Notes under the pieces: generated by a model
The model's database searches: none
Told to the model about the DNA's origin: nothing
Seen by the model: only the letters and a program-made list of their open reading frames with translations
Shown here: one piece after another, positions 8,876 to 16,714 of the stretch
Layout of the letters: each line of letters opens with the position of its first letter
How positions within the stretch are numbered: position 1 is the first letter of the stretch
Made by a program: the position numbers and the translations under genes
NCBI RefSeq assembly: GCF_900106855.1
Contig: NZ_FNWI01000004.1
Location: forward strand, 1,116,001-1,180,000
Length of the DNA: 64,000 nucleotides
Direction: 5' to 3'
From: Varibaculum massiliense
Lineage (GTDB): Bacteria; Actinomycetota; Actinomycetes; Actinomycetales; Actinomycetaceae

Positions 8876-10030
8876 ATGAGTATGCCGCGTTCCGCCAAGA
8901 GCGGTCAGAACACTTCCTCATCTATTTCTCCCTCCCAACCTGCCTTTAAAGTTGTAGCCACCCCGATTACCGCCGAAGACCGTTTAATCGCTGATTTTAC
9001 TTCCGGTCTGCATACTGACCACCGAGTGCTAGTGGGTACGGGAGATGATTGTGCGGTTTTGGCGCACCCGGATTCCCGCTCCGTAATTTCCACCGATGTG
9101 CTGGTAGAGGGGGTTCATTTTCGCCGCGACTGGATGAGCCTGGAACAAATCGGTCAGCGCGCCGCCGCCCAAAACGCCGCCGATATTGCGGCTATGGGAG
9201 CCAGCGCCCATAGCGCGGTTGCGGCGGTGACTATTCCCAAAGAAATGGGCAAATCCGAGATTAATGCCCTGGCTGCCGGGTTGGCAAAAGGATTAGAAAC
9301 TTACGGGTATTCCCTGGTAGGAGGAGATTTATCCCGGGGGAAATGCCTGCAAGTGGCAGTTACGGTTATCGGGGATTTACAAGGGCGCCGCCCTCTGCTG
9401 CGTAGCGGGGCAAAGCCTGGTGACCTAGTGTATTTCGCGGGTAATCTGGGAGATTCGGCCGCCGGTTTAACGCTGCTAGAACGCTTCCAGAGCCCCCAGA
9501 CGGCAATTAATAATCTCGTCCTCCCTGAGGCTCTACGCAGCCTCGTAAAAGAAGTGGTTTCCCGCTATCAAGTCCCGCAAGTTCCTGCCGACCTCGCACC
9601 TCAATTAGCGAGGGCAGGAGCTCATGCTCTGATGGATGTTTCCGATGGACTTACCCGGGATGGGGCAAAAATTGCTGCCGCCTCTGGAGTAGTCATTGAT
9701 TTGCGGAGTGAACTGCTGGAAAAGTATGCGAAACGACTATCGGGGCTTGCTGATGCCTTGGGGATTAACTGTTGGGATTGGGTGCTGGGCGGCGGCGAGG
9801 ATCACGGGTTACTTTGTACCGCCCCCGCAGGATTTTTGCTTGGCGGGTTTTCCCCTATCGGACGAGTGCTACCGGCAAACTCGCCTGGGCATACAGAATG
9901 CAGCGACAGTAGCAGCGAGGGCGCAGGTAACCCTAATCTCCCCGACTCCTCCAAAGACAGCGGGCAAGCTCCGCTATTGCTAGATGGAAAACCGCACTGC
10001 CAGCAAGGTTGGGATCATTTTACTTCTTAA
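8876..10030 (+). CDS. thiL: Thiamine-monophosphate kinase ThiL
   Basis: Phosphorylates thiamine monophosphate to thiamine pyrophosphate, the last step of cofactor synthesis. The AIR-synthase-like fold is recognised by G-T-G-D-D-C-A-V-L, S-T-D-V-L-V-E-G-V-H-F, N-A-A-D-I-A-A-M-G-A and L-V-G-G-D-L-S-R-G. Later motifs are D-V-S-D-G-L-T-R-D and G-G-G-E-D-H-G-L-L. At 384 aa it is longer than the usual 320-330 because of about 25 extra N-terminal residues and a Ser/Gly/Asn-rich insertion near residues 340-365. The ATG lies seven bases after TAAGCT with no Shine-Dalgarno, so it may be leaderless. It stands alone, without other thiamine genes. Confidence 0.95.
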   Translation: MSMPRSAKSGQNTSSSISPSQPAFKVVATPITAEDRLIADFTSGLHTDHRVLVGTGDDCAVLAHPDSRSVISTDVLVEGVHFRRDWMSLEQIGQRAAAQNAADIAAMGASAHSAVAAVTIPKEMGKSEINALAAGLAKGLETYGYSLVGGDLSRGKCLQVAVTVIGDLQGRRPLLRSGAKPGDLVYFAGNLGDSAAGLTLLERFQSPQTAINNLVLPEALRSLVKEVVSRYQVPQVPADLAPQLARAGAHALMDVSDGLTRDGAKIAAASGVVIDLRSELLEKYAKRLSGLADALGINCWDWVLGGGEDHGLLCTAPAGFLLGGFSPIGRVLPANSPGHTECSDSSSEGAGNPNLPDSSKDSGQAPLLLDGKPHCQQGWDHFTS

Positions 10031-10072
10031 AGCAAGAGGCAATAAACAGTGTTTAAGGTGAAAAACTGTCAG

Positions 10073-10148
10073 TGGTGGCTCCGACCGGCATCGATCCGGT
10101 GACCTTTCGATTTTCAGTCGAACGCTCTCCCAACTGAGCTACAGAGCC
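10073..10148 (-). tRNA. tRNA-Phe (GAA)
   Basis: Read on the minus strand, the acceptor arms G-G-C-T-C-T-G and C-G-G-A-G-C-C pair with one G-U. The D-arm (GTAGCTCAGTTGGGAGAGC), the anticodon loop CTGAAAA with anticodon GAA, and the T-arm with GATCGATGC are all in place. The 3' CCA is encoded (10073-10075), unlike the two neighbouring tRNAs. Confidence 0.96.
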
Positions 10149-10168
10149 TGGGGGTCTAAAAAGACCTG

Positions 10169-10242
10169 CGACCCAGACGGGACTCGAACCCGCGACCTCC
10201 GCCGTGACAGGGCGGCGCGCTAACCAACTGCGCCACTGGGCC
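10169..10242 (-). tRNA. tRNA-Asp (GTC)
   Basis: Complete cloverleaf on the minus strand: acceptor GGCCCAG / CTGGGTC, D-arm GGCGCAGTTGGTTAGCGC, anticodon stem CCGCC / GGCGG with loop CTGTCAC (anticodon GTC), and T-loop GTTCGAGTC. CCA is not encoded. It lies 20 bases from tRNA-Phe, so both probably come from one transcript. Confidence 0.96.
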
Positions 10243-10275
10243 ATATTTTATTGTGCTCCACCTTTCGGCAGATCG

Positions 10276-10348
10276 TACCCCCAACGGGATTCGAACCCGT
10301 GCCGTCGCCGTGAAAGGGCGGTGTCCTAGGCCTCTAGACGATGGGGGC
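10276..10348 (-). tRNA. tRNA-Glu (TTC)
   Basis: Minus-strand cloverleaf: acceptor GCCCCCA / TGGGGGT, anticodon stem CCGCC with loop CTTTCAC (anticodon TTC), and T-loop GTTCGAATC. CCA is not encoded. It is the first tRNA of the Glu-Asp-Phe cluster in transcription order. The roughly 165 bases upstream, up to the mscS start, would hold the promoter, but I cannot identify it with certainty. Confidence 0.96.
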
Positions 10349-10514
10349 CTTGCGGCCTGGCCTAAAGGCCTCGGCTCAGACTTGAATTAGCTTACCGGGC
10401 GAAGGTCAGTAAAGGCAAAGTAATCAGCTATGAAGCCTCTCACAACTAAGGTTTACCGCGTTATTCGGCGGTTTAATAACTGCATTTTTTGCCGGTGAAA
10501 CGTAGTCTAGTGGT

Positions 10515-11699
10515 ATGCAGCTGCAACCTTGGGGAACATCATCATCTGATCAAACCGTCGAAAAAGTATTCGACTGGTTAACTAGCCTCGCCGGTATGGG
10601 CGTAGGGGTAGTCTCCGGGATCGTGTTGGCGTTAATCGCTACTGCCACTTTAAAACTGGTGGCTAGGCGGGAGCCGCTCACGAAACTAATTCTGAAACGT
10701 GCCACCCGCGCCTTCTTCCTGACCATGATTATCCTAGGGGCCTATCTGGGCTGGAAATACACCACCTCAGGTCTAGAAATTGAAAGTTCTACCGGTATCG
10801 GTCGTTTCAGCCATGGATTGCTTATCGCAGTGATTTTGGCGTTCACTTTCTTCACCACCCGTATCTGCTATCTGATTGAGGACGTGGCGGTCAAGGCCAA
10901 CCAGGAGAAACCCTCCCGTAACCGTTCAAAAATGCTCACCCAAGCGCAGGTGATTCGGCGTGTCCTACAAGCCGTAGTAGTAGTGGTGGGTATCGCCAGC
11001 GCGATTTTAACCTTCCCCTCTGCCCAGGTGGCAATGGGTTCTATGCTGGCTTCAGCCGGGGTGGCCTCGATTGTAGCAACTTTGGCCGCGCAATCGACTT
11101 TGGCAAATGTGTTTGCCGGGATGCAGATTGCGCTCTCGGACGCGCTGCGTGTAGGCGATAAAGTGCAGGTTCCTGGTCTAGACAGTGTGAAAGAACTGGG
11201 CACGGTAGAGGAAATTACCCTCACCTACGTGGTGCTGAATCTCTACGATGAGCGACGCATGATTGTACCGTCCACCCATTTCACTCAGCAAAAGTTCGAG
11301 AACTGGACCCGCAAACACACCCAGCAAGTCGGAATGGTGGAACTCTATCTGGACTATTCCGCACCTATCGATTCCATCCGCGCGCAAGTGGATTTGCTAC
11401 TGTCGGGCACTGAACTGTGGGATGGACGCAGCGCCAGCGTAGATGTCTCCGATATGAATGCTGATTGCCAAACCGTGCGGATTGCGGTGTCTGCAGCCGA
11501 TAGCAATGATTTATGGGTACTACGCTGCTATCTGCGGGAACAAATTATTCAATGGCTGGTGAAAGAGGTTCCCTGGGCGCTGGTTTCCCGTCGGATTCAG
11601 CCGCAAGAAGTTCGCTACCTCAACCGTAATCGTTCTGACGAGGAAGTTCACCGCTTGGCACGCAAGTTGGTTGGCGAAAATCAACCAGAGAAAGGCTAA
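10515..11699 (+). CDS. Small-conductance mechanosensitive channel (MscS family)
   Basis: Membrane channel expected to open under hypo-osmotic tension. The 394-aa protein has about four transmembrane helices in residues 20-200. The pore helix carries the small-residue pattern G-V-A-S-I-V-A-T-L-A-A-Q-S-T-L-A-N near residue 190. The MscS beta-domain follows (R-V-G-D-K-V-Q-V, G-T-V-E-E-I-T-L-T-Y, and I-V-P-S-T-H-F). The ATG lies six bases after TAGTCT without a ribosome-binding site, so it is probably leaderless. The stop abuts the msrB ATG directly, suggesting a two-gene transcript for osmotic and oxidative stress (inference). Confidence 0.92.
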   Translation: MQLQPWGTSSSDQTVEKVFDWLTSLAGMGVGVVSGIVLALIATATLKLVARREPLTKLILKRATRAFFLTMIILGAYLGWKYTTSGLEIESSTGIGRFSHGLLIAVILAFTFFTTRICYLIEDVAVKANQEKPSRNRSKMLTQAQVIRRVLQAVVVVVGIASAILTFPSAQVAMGSMLASAGVASIVATLAAQSTLANVFAGMQIALSDALRVGDKVQVPGLDSVKELGTVEEITLTYVVLNLYDERRMIVPSTHFTQQKFENWTRKHTQQVGMVELYLDYSAPIDSIRAQVDLLLSGTELWDGRSASVDVSDMNADCQTVRIAVSAADSNDLWVLRCYLREQIIQWLVKEVPWALVSRRIQPQEVRYLNRNRSDEEVHRLARKLVGENQPEKG

Positions 11700-12104
11700 A
11701 TGATGAGTGAGTTTAATCCCCGCACTGCCACCGAGGACGAGTGGCGGGGGCGACTAGACGCTGCCGAATATTACGTTTTGCGCGAGGCCGGCACCGAACG
11801 CCCAGGTACCGGGGAACATCTCCACGAAAACCGGCAGGGGATTTACCGTTGCCGAGGCTGCGGGGAGCAGTTGTTCCGTTCGGACACCAAGTTTGATTCT
11901 CACTGTGGCTGGCCAGCTTTTTTCCAACCCGAGGACGCCGCTGTCAGCTATCACCGCGACTCCTCACACGGAATGGTCAGGACCGAGGTTCGTTGCGCTA
12001 ACTGTGGCTGCCACCTAGGACACGTTTTCGAGGATGCGCCGGATATGCCAACCGGGCAACGCTACTGTATTAACTCAATCTGCCTGGATTTTCAGGCCGA
12101 ATAG
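11700..12104 (+). CDS. msrB: Peptide-methionine (R)-S-oxide reductase MsrB
   Basis: Repairs methionine-R-sulfoxide in proteins using thioredoxin. It is 134 aa, a normal length. Two CxxC pairs that bind structural zinc are visible (Y-R-C-R-G-C-G and V-R-C-A-N-C-G). The catalytic cysteine lies in [11 protein letters not shown], and S-H-C-G-W-P-A-F is the family substrate motif. Two ATG codons in a row occur at 11700 and 11703, and either could be used. The gene begins immediately after the mscS stop, and the next gene starts two bases after its own stop. Confidence 0.97.
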   Translation: MMSEFNPRTATEDEWRGRLDAAEYYVLREAGTERPGTGEHLHENRQGIYRCRGCGEQLFRSDTKFDSHCGWPAFFQPEDAAVSYHRDSSHGMVRTEVRCANCGCHLGHVFEDAPDMPTGQRYCINSICLDFQAE

Positions 12105-12105
12105 T

Positions 12106-12939
12106 ATGCGGATAATCAGCGCGAATCTGCAACACGGCACCCCAGCTGAGGGCGAAATCTCCCCCGGGGATAACTGGCTGGATTTAGCCCGACTGTTTGC
12201 CGCTTATCGCCCCGATGCTATCTGCTTGCAAGAAGTTGACTTTTACCAGGCGCGCTCGGGTTTTCAAGACCAGACCCGCGCCCTCGCCACTGCTTTAAAG
12301 GAGGTAACCGGGCAGGACTGGCAGCATCGATTCTTAAGTTTTTTCGCCGGTCAGGTGGCTTTGGGAGTGAGACTGCCAGTGACGCTAACTTCCCGCGCTC
12401 TCGCTAATCAACATCCCCTTTTTTCGGCTAATCGTCCCCTACTGGGCGGGTTCGGAGTGGGGATATTAACCCCGCATCCGGTGCGCCGCTGGGTGAGCTC
12501 CAAACTGGGGGCGGCTCCCCCGCGAATCCGGATTCCCGGCCCAGATCCTCGCACCTGGAAATTCTATGGTGGGCAAACCCGCAGCCTGCTGGGGGCAGAA
12601 ATTGTTACTGCTCGGGGACGTTTTTTACTGGGCAATACCCACCTAGAGTTGGGGGTTACCACCGCAAAGTGGCAACTAATCCGATCTTGGGAGGGGCTGT
12701 CTTTGTTAGCGGGGAAGGCAACTCCCCTGCTGGTAGGAGATATGAATCTTCGTGAGGACGTCACTCGCGCCCTCTACCCCTATCTAACCTTCGCGAGCTC
12801 CCCCACTTTCCCAGCTAGCAAGCCTTACTCCCAGATTGACCAGTTATTTGCACCCCCCACTTGCCGGGTCTTGGATATCGACACTATCCAAATGCCGGTC
12901 TCTGATCACCGGGCATTGTTTGTGGAATTACAGTCGTAA
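12106..12939 (+). CDS. Endonuclease/exonuclease/phosphatase family protein
   Basis: Mg-dependent phosphoesterase fold. The 277-aa protein opens with M-R-I-I-S-A-N-L-Q-H-G, where Asn is the first active-site residue. It then shows D-A-I-C-L-Q-E-V-D with the catalytic Glu, G-N-T-H-L-E-L-G, L-L-V-G-D-M-N-L, and ends with P-V-S-D-H-R-A-L-F containing the SDH signature. The substrate is unknown, since members act on nucleic acids, phosphoinositides or sphingolipids. I use the ATG at 12106, one base after the msrB stop. Its frame is open further upstream inside msrB, but the family begins here. Confidence 0.9.
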   Translation: MRIISANLQHGTPAEGEISPGDNWLDLARLFAAYRPDAICLQEVDFYQARSGFQDQTRALATALKEVTGQDWQHRFLSFFAGQVALGVRLPVTLTSRALANQHPLFSANRPLLGGFGVGILTPHPVRRWVSSKLGAAPPRIRIPGPDPRTWKFYGGQTRSLLGAEIVTARGRFLLGNTHLELGVTTAKWQLIRSWEGLSLLAGKATPLLVGDMNLREDVTRALYPYLTFASSPTFPASKPYSQIDQLFAPPTCRVLDIDTIQMPVSDHRALFVELQS

Positions 12940-12954
12940 CCGTGGGGGGTGGCG

Positions 12955-13851
12955 ATGGGTAGCACGCGGAGATTTTCTGACCGGATTCCCGCACCCCTAA
13001 TTTTCGTGGGCTCCGGATTGTCGCAATATTCAGGCGCGGCAGTCGCCACTATCTGGTTGTTTACGGTAATGACTCCGACTGCAGTGGCCTGGTGGCGGGT
13101 AGCGACAGCGGCAGTTATCTTAGTGCTGATTCGCCGTCCTTTCCGCCGGGATCTCACCTGGCGCGCGCTGGTAGCCGCTACGGTTCTAGGGCTGTTTATC
13201 ACCACTATGAACATGACTTTTTACCAGGCTATTTCCCGGATTCCCTTGGGTACCTGCGTGTCAATTGAATTTGTGGGACCGGTGGTGGTGGCACTTTTTA
13301 GAGGACGTGGCTGGCGCACTCGCATCGCGGCAATCCTTGCGGGGGTGGGGGTGGCTTCTATTTCCGGGATTGGTCTGGATATTTCTACTTCCGCGGCACG
13401 AATCGGGTTAGCGTTTTCGATTGCTGCCGGTTTTTGCTGGGCAGGCTATATCGTAGTGGGGCAAAAACTCGCTGCCGCCGGTCATGGCCAAGATTCTTTA
13501 GCCATGGGTTTGTTTATGGCCTCCCTCTTGACTGTGCCGATTGTCGGGCCTTTAGAGATTGCTAAGGGGTGGCAAAGTAGCTGGATACTTTCTTGCTGTA
13601 TTGCGGTGGGAGTGCTTTCTACTGCTTTACCATTCCCGTTAGAACAGGTGGCGCTGCGCCGTTTAGGGCCCGATATCTTTTCGCTCTTAGCTTGTTTAAT
13701 GCCGGCGATTAGTGAGCTGGTGACCATGATAGCCCTCCGCCACCTGCCAAATGTGGGAGAAATCGTGGGATTGCTGTGTATTTCGTTGGCGGTGGCTTTT
13801 GCGCAATACCGTCCTGGAATGCTAAACAAGAAAAGTACGGAAAATAACTAG
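12955..13851 (+). CDS. EamA/RhtA-type transporter (probable amino acid or metabolite exporter)
   Basis: Membrane protein of about 298 aa with roughly ten hydrophobic helices arranged as two EamA repeats. Typical features are W-W-R-V-A-T-A-A near residue 46, Y-Q-A-I-S-R-I-P-L-G-T-C-V-S-I-E-F-V-G-P near 95, and A-L-P-F-P-L-E-Q-V-A-L-R-R-L in the second half, which resemble RhtA threonine/homoserine exporters. The GGGGGG at 12943-12948 favours the ATG at 12955 over the GTG at 12949. It sits 15 bases after the phosphoesterase gene, at the end of a mscS-msrB-EEP-eamA run. The substrate cannot be told. Confidence 0.85.
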   Translation: MGSTRRFSDRIPAPLIFVGSGLSQYSGAAVATIWLFTVMTPTAVAWWRVATAAVILVLIRRPFRRDLTWRALVAATVLGLFITTMNMTFYQAISRIPLGTCVSIEFVGPVVVALFRGRGWRTRIAAILAGVGVASISGIGLDISTSAARIGLAFSIAAGFCWAGYIVVGQKLAAAGHGQDSLAMGLFMASLLTVPIVGPLEIAKGWQSSWILSCCIAVGVLSTALPFPLEQVALRRLGPDIFSLLACLMPAISELVTMIALRHLPNVGEIVGLLCISLAVAFAQYRPGMLNKKSTENN

Positions 13852-13873
13852 AGAGAGTATAACGGAGAAGATA

Positions 13874-14116
13874 ATGAGTTTAATTGGTTCGATTATTGGT
13901 GGCGGCATCATTGGCGCTTTGGCTCGGTTCTTTATGAAGGGCAAGCAGAACATGGGGATGCTCATCACCATCATCATCGGGATGGCATCTGCAGCTCTGG
14001 CTGATTGGCTTTTGATGAAGGTAGGAGTCACGAACGGATTCTTGCAGTTCGTGGGAGCCATCGTAGTCGCTGTGGTCTTGATTAGCGCCTACCTGGGAAT
14101 CACAAACAAGAAATAG
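13874..14116 (+). CDS. GlsB/YeaQ/YmgE-like small membrane protein
   Basis: An 80-aa protein with three hydrophobic segments and the glycine-rich opening S-L-I-G-S-I-I-G-G-G-I-I-G-A-L-A-R-F, as in transglycosylase-associated (GlsB/YeaQ/YmgE) stress-related membrane proteins. Function in this family is poorly defined. The ribosome site GGAGAAG precedes the ATG by five bases. A strong intrinsic terminator follows 60 bases later. Confidence 0.75.
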   Translation: MSLIGSIIGGGIIGALARFFMKGKQNMGMLITIIIGMASAALADWLLMKVGVTNGFLQFVGAIVVAVVLISAYLGITNKK

Positions 14117-14177
14117 AAGTAGTCCCGGCTACCATACTGTTTAGGTGGCTCCGGCTGCCTACATCTATCTAATTTTA

Positions 14178-14219
14178 GCTGCTGCTCGGCACACTCTTTG
14201 CCGAGCAGCAGCTTTTTTC
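14178..14219 (+). terminator. Strong rho-independent terminator
   Basis: A 14-bp perfect stem (14178-14191 with 14199-14212, arm GCTGCTGCTCGGCA), a seven-base loop and an immediate T6 run. It ends the transcript of the small membrane protein and possibly the whole mscS-eamA run. Confidence 0.92.
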
Positions 14220-14251
14220 TTACCTGCCCTCTGGGATATTGCAAGCTTCCT

Positions 14252-14283
14252 CAAAACCCTTGAGTAGTTACTTGAGGGTTTTG
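14252..14283. repeat. Imperfect inverted repeat CAAAACCCT / AGGGTTTTG
   Basis: Arms 14252-14264 and 14271-14283 match at 11 of 13 positions and share the sequence TTGAG / CTTGAGGG. It belongs to a gene-free stretch (14117-14632) that also holds a related palindrome at 14473-14497. It may act as a second hairpin for transcripts from either side; no protein gene is credible here. Confidence 0.45.
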
Positions 14284-14472
14284 GGGTCGCGTGCGAGCTA
14301 TAAACATTTTTTGCCATGCACCGAGGTCTGGATTGTTAAAAACCTTTACATTACGGCGGAGCTTCTTCATTTGGTGCAGAGTTTTCCGCAAGTTATCCCC
14401 AGGTACCCTGCATACTTAAGTACTCGAGCAGGTCAAAGCCTCAATGCCACTATGACCAGTCCAAACCCTTAA

Positions 14473-14497
14473 TACCCTCAAGGTTTACCTGAGGGTA
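14473..14497. repeat. Palindrome TACCCTCA...TGAGGGTA
   Basis: Arms TACCCTCA (14473-14480) and TGAGGGTA (14490-14497) flank GGT-TT-ACC, giving a near-continuous 25-bp dyad. The CCTCA/TGAGG core recurs in the 14252-14283 repeat. It is a possible protein-binding site of unknown owner. Confidence 0.4.
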
Positions 14498-14545
14498 ATC
14501 GAAAAAAATTTGACATTCCTATCTTTAAGACTCTCGTTAAAATAG

Positions 14546-14623
14546 TTATCCACAGATATTATCCACAGGGTTGTGAGCGGTGATAAAACCGCAGCAAAAA
14601 CTGTGGATAGTATCTGTGGATGA
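14546..14623. other. Inverted array of four DnaA-box-like sites
   Basis: TTATCCACA occurs at 14546-14554 and 14559-14567. TGTGGATAG (14602-14610) and TGTGGATGA (14615-14623) are two copies in the opposite direction. Both pairs have exactly 13-base spacing, so the whole forms a 22-base inverted repeat with two mismatches. A weaker TTATCCCCA lies at 14393-14401, and an A/T-rich stretch (14500-14545) adjoins. TTATCCACA is the textbook DnaA box. No dnaA or dnaN gene is near, so an accessory DnaA-binding locus is likelier than oriC. The purC stop is ten bases to the right. Confidence 0.6.
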
Positions 14624-14632
14624 TTACGCGTC

Positions 14633-15553
14633 TTACTCGTTAAGAGTGCGTCCAGTTAGGGTTTCGTAGATTTCTTTGTAGCGATCGGATGTTTGCTTCA
14701 CCACATCTGCAGGAATCTCTGGCGGATCCTGCAACTTGTAGGGTTGCCAATCACAGGCATCCGAGTCTACCCAGTCCCGCAGAATCTGGGTATCCAATTG
14801 CGGATTACGTTTACCAGGTTCGTAGCTATCCGCATTCCAGAAACGAGAAGAATCCGGGGTCAGTACCTCGTCACCCAAGACCACGGCTTCACCGCCATAA
14901 GGCAGAGCCGAGCCAAACTCGAACTTGGTGGATCCTAAAATTACCCCGCGTTCCAGGGCAATTTCGGCTGCCCGATCGTACAGATCCAACGAATACTCGA
15001 TAATCTGATCCACCCGGCCACTGCCAACTAAAGACTGTAACGCTTCCCAAGAAACGTTACTGTCATGGCGCCCCATCTGGGTTTTCGCAACCGGGTTAAA
15101 AACTGGTTCCTCTAGCTTTTGATCCTGCTGCAACCCCTCGGGCATCCGGGCGCCCCCGATGGTACCTTTAGCCTGATACTCTCGCCAGGCCGCCCCGGCT
15201 AAGTAACCGGAAACATGGCATTCCAGAGGGTACATATCGAGGCGGCGACAAATCATCGCGCGTCCAGCTACCATCTCGGGTACCGAGGAAGTGGATAGGA
15301 AGTGGTTGGGAATAGAATCCCCCAACTGCTCTAGCCACCAGGTAGTTAGTTGGGTAAGGGCAATACCTTTACCCGGAATTTCTGTGGGAAATACCTGACC
15401 GTAAGCACTGAAACGGTCAGTAGCTACCATTAAAACCGTGTCGGAATCATAAGCTGCCTGTCCCGCAGGATAATAGATTTCTCGTTCTTTACCGGAAAAT
15501 AAATGGCGCCATCCACGCAGCGCCGGAGTATCACTTGACGACATATTTATCAT
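14633..15553 (-). CDS. purC: Phosphoribosylaminoimidazole-succinocarboxamide synthase PurC
   Basis: Adds aspartate to CAIR in purine synthesis. The 306-aa protein has the SAICAR-synthetase motifs G-K-E-R-E-I-Y near residue 17, V-A-T-D-R-F-S-A-Y-G near 42, the E-C-H-V-S-G-Y-L-A-G segment near 110, and S-T-K-F-E-F-G near 215. Two in-frame ATGs (15553 and 15544) are possible, and the second (M-S-S-S-D-T-P) is equally plausible. It is transcribed alone, away from other purine genes; purA is 17 kb to the right. Its 3' end adjoins the DnaA-box-like array. Confidence 0.97.
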   Translation of the reverse strand: MINMSSSDTPALRGWRHLFSGKEREIYYPAGQAAYDSDTVLMVATDRFSAYGQVFPTEIPGKGIALTQLTTWWLEQLGDSIPNHFLSTSSVPEMVAGRAMICRRLDMYPLECHVSGYLAGAAWREYQAKGTIGGARMPEGLQQDQKLEEPVFNPVAKTQMGRHDSNVSWEALQSLVGSGRVDQIIEYSLDLYDRAAEIALERGVILGSTKFEFGSALPYGGEAVVLGDEVLTPDSSRFWNADSYEPGKRNPQLDTQILRDWVDSDACDWQPYKLQDPPEIPADVVKQTSDRYKEIYETLTGRTLNE

Positions 15554-15671
15554 TCTTACACTTTTTATTTAGATTTGGGAGGGCTGAAGGCAAATTTTAT
15601 AAAAGTTTTTGTGGCTAGAATAGGGAGCACCATAAGAAATTTAGGTATAGCTAAGTTGGAGGTGTCCCGCT

Positions 15672-16577
15672 TTGCATCAACATGCTCCTGCCACCGACTC
15701 TACTCGTAATCGTCTGCTGATTGCCGCCGGGATAACTTTGGCGATTCTGGTCGCCCAGCTTATCGGCTCGATTTTGTCTGGTTCCCTGGCTTTAGCTGCT
15801 GACACTGGTCATGTGGCTATAGATTCTATCGGACTTTTCGTAGCTGCATTTACCGCCACTTTGTTGACCCGCCCTGCCAGTGGAACGATGACCTACGGCT
15901 ACGCGCGCCTCGAGGCAATCGCCGGTGGTCTGCAGGCAGGCATGATTATTATCATCTGCACGGTTATTGGCTATCACGGAATTCTTCGCCTCATCACCCC
16001 CGCCCCAGTTGACGGTACTCAAATGGCGGCCTGGGCTCTAGCTGGACTGATTGGTAACTTGGCTTCGATGCTGGTGATGCTAGGACGACACCGCGATAAC
16101 CTAAACATTCGTGCCGCCTTCTTAGAGGTGTCCGTTGATGCGATTTCTTCGGTTGGGGTTATCGCTGGGGGGATAATCACCCGCCTAACTGGCATCACCC
16201 GCGTTGATGCGGTGATTTCCCTGCTGATTGCGGGGGCAATGTTGCCTCGAGGCTACAAACTGTTGAAAGAAGCAGGCTCGATTTTACTTGATCGTGTTCC
16301 CAGCGAACTGAACGCCGACCACATTCGTGAGCATATTTTGGAGGTGGAACACGTAACGGGGATTCATGACCTGCACGTATGGCCGTTAAACTCCCACACT
16401 GTGCTGCTCTCCGCTCATATCGTTATCGCCGAGGAATGCTATCAAGACGGACACGCCCTGGAAGTGTTACACCAGGTAGAAAAGTGTATGAAGAACCATT
16501 TCCCGCGCAGAATCGAACACTGCACCCTGCAGATTGAACCCGAAGGCCACGCCGCCCACGAAACCCTAAAGCACTAG
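15672..16577 (+). CDS. Cation diffusion facilitator (CzcD/ZnT-like) efflux protein
   Basis: Proton-coupled metal exporter of 301 aa with six transmembrane segments and a C-terminal cytoplasmic domain (V-T-G-I-H-D-L-H-V-W, typical of CzcD). The TM2 metal site A-D-T-G-H-V-A-I-D keeps the HxxxD pattern (H47, D51). In TM5 the usual HxxxD reads E-V-S-V-D (E152, D156), so one expected His is Glu, which could shift metal preference. The TTG start at 15672 is supported by GGAGGT eight bases upstream. The N-terminus (H-Q-H) has only a token His cluster. No linked regulator is visible. Confidence 0.9.
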   Translation: MHQHAPATDSTRNRLLIAAGITLAILVAQLIGSILSGSLALAADTGHVAIDSIGLFVAAFTATLLTRPASGTMTYGYARLEAIAGGLQAGMIIIICTVIGYHGILRLITPAPVDGTQMAAWALAGLIGNLASMLVMLGRHRDNLNIRAAFLEVSVDAISSVGVIAGGIITRLTGITRVDAVISLLIAGAMLPRGYKLLKEAGSILLDRVPSELNADHIREHILEVEHVTGIHDLHVWPLNSHTVLLSAHIVIAEECYQDGHALEVLHQVEKCMKNHFPRRIEHCTLQIEPEGHAAHETLKH

Positions 16578-16638
16578 CTGCGTGGCTATTATTTTCCGTT
16601 ACCTGTTTCAGTTACCTTAATAGCCGTATTAATAAAAA

Positions 16639-16677
16639 AGTTCCGGGAACGATCAATAGATAATCGTTCCCGGAACT
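16639..16677 (-). terminator. Intrinsic terminator of the phosphatase/transporter operon
   Basis: A perfect 15-bp stem (16639-16653 with 16663-16677, arm AGTTCCGGGAACGAT) with a nine-base loop. On the minus strand the right end is followed by T6, so it ends transcription coming from 16715. It could also stop plus-strand reads from the cation exporter, though without a T run on that side. Confidence 0.9.
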
Positions 16678-16714
16678 AATGGTGGCGGGTATTATGGGCA
16701 TTCGCCCCGTATTA

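Noticed and set aside
14239-14472. A 77-codon frame in the noncoding stretch
   Set aside because: No ribosome site, unusual composition, and it runs through the palindromes; not protein-like.
14500-14545. TTGACA (14510-14515) with TAAAAT (14538-14543) as a promoter
   Set aside because: The 22-base spacer is too long for a standard promoter and no gene follows on the plus strand.
14393-14623. Chromosomal origin oriC
   Set aside because: Only four or five boxes and no dnaA, dnaN or gyrase genes nearby; an accessory DnaA locus is the safer reading.
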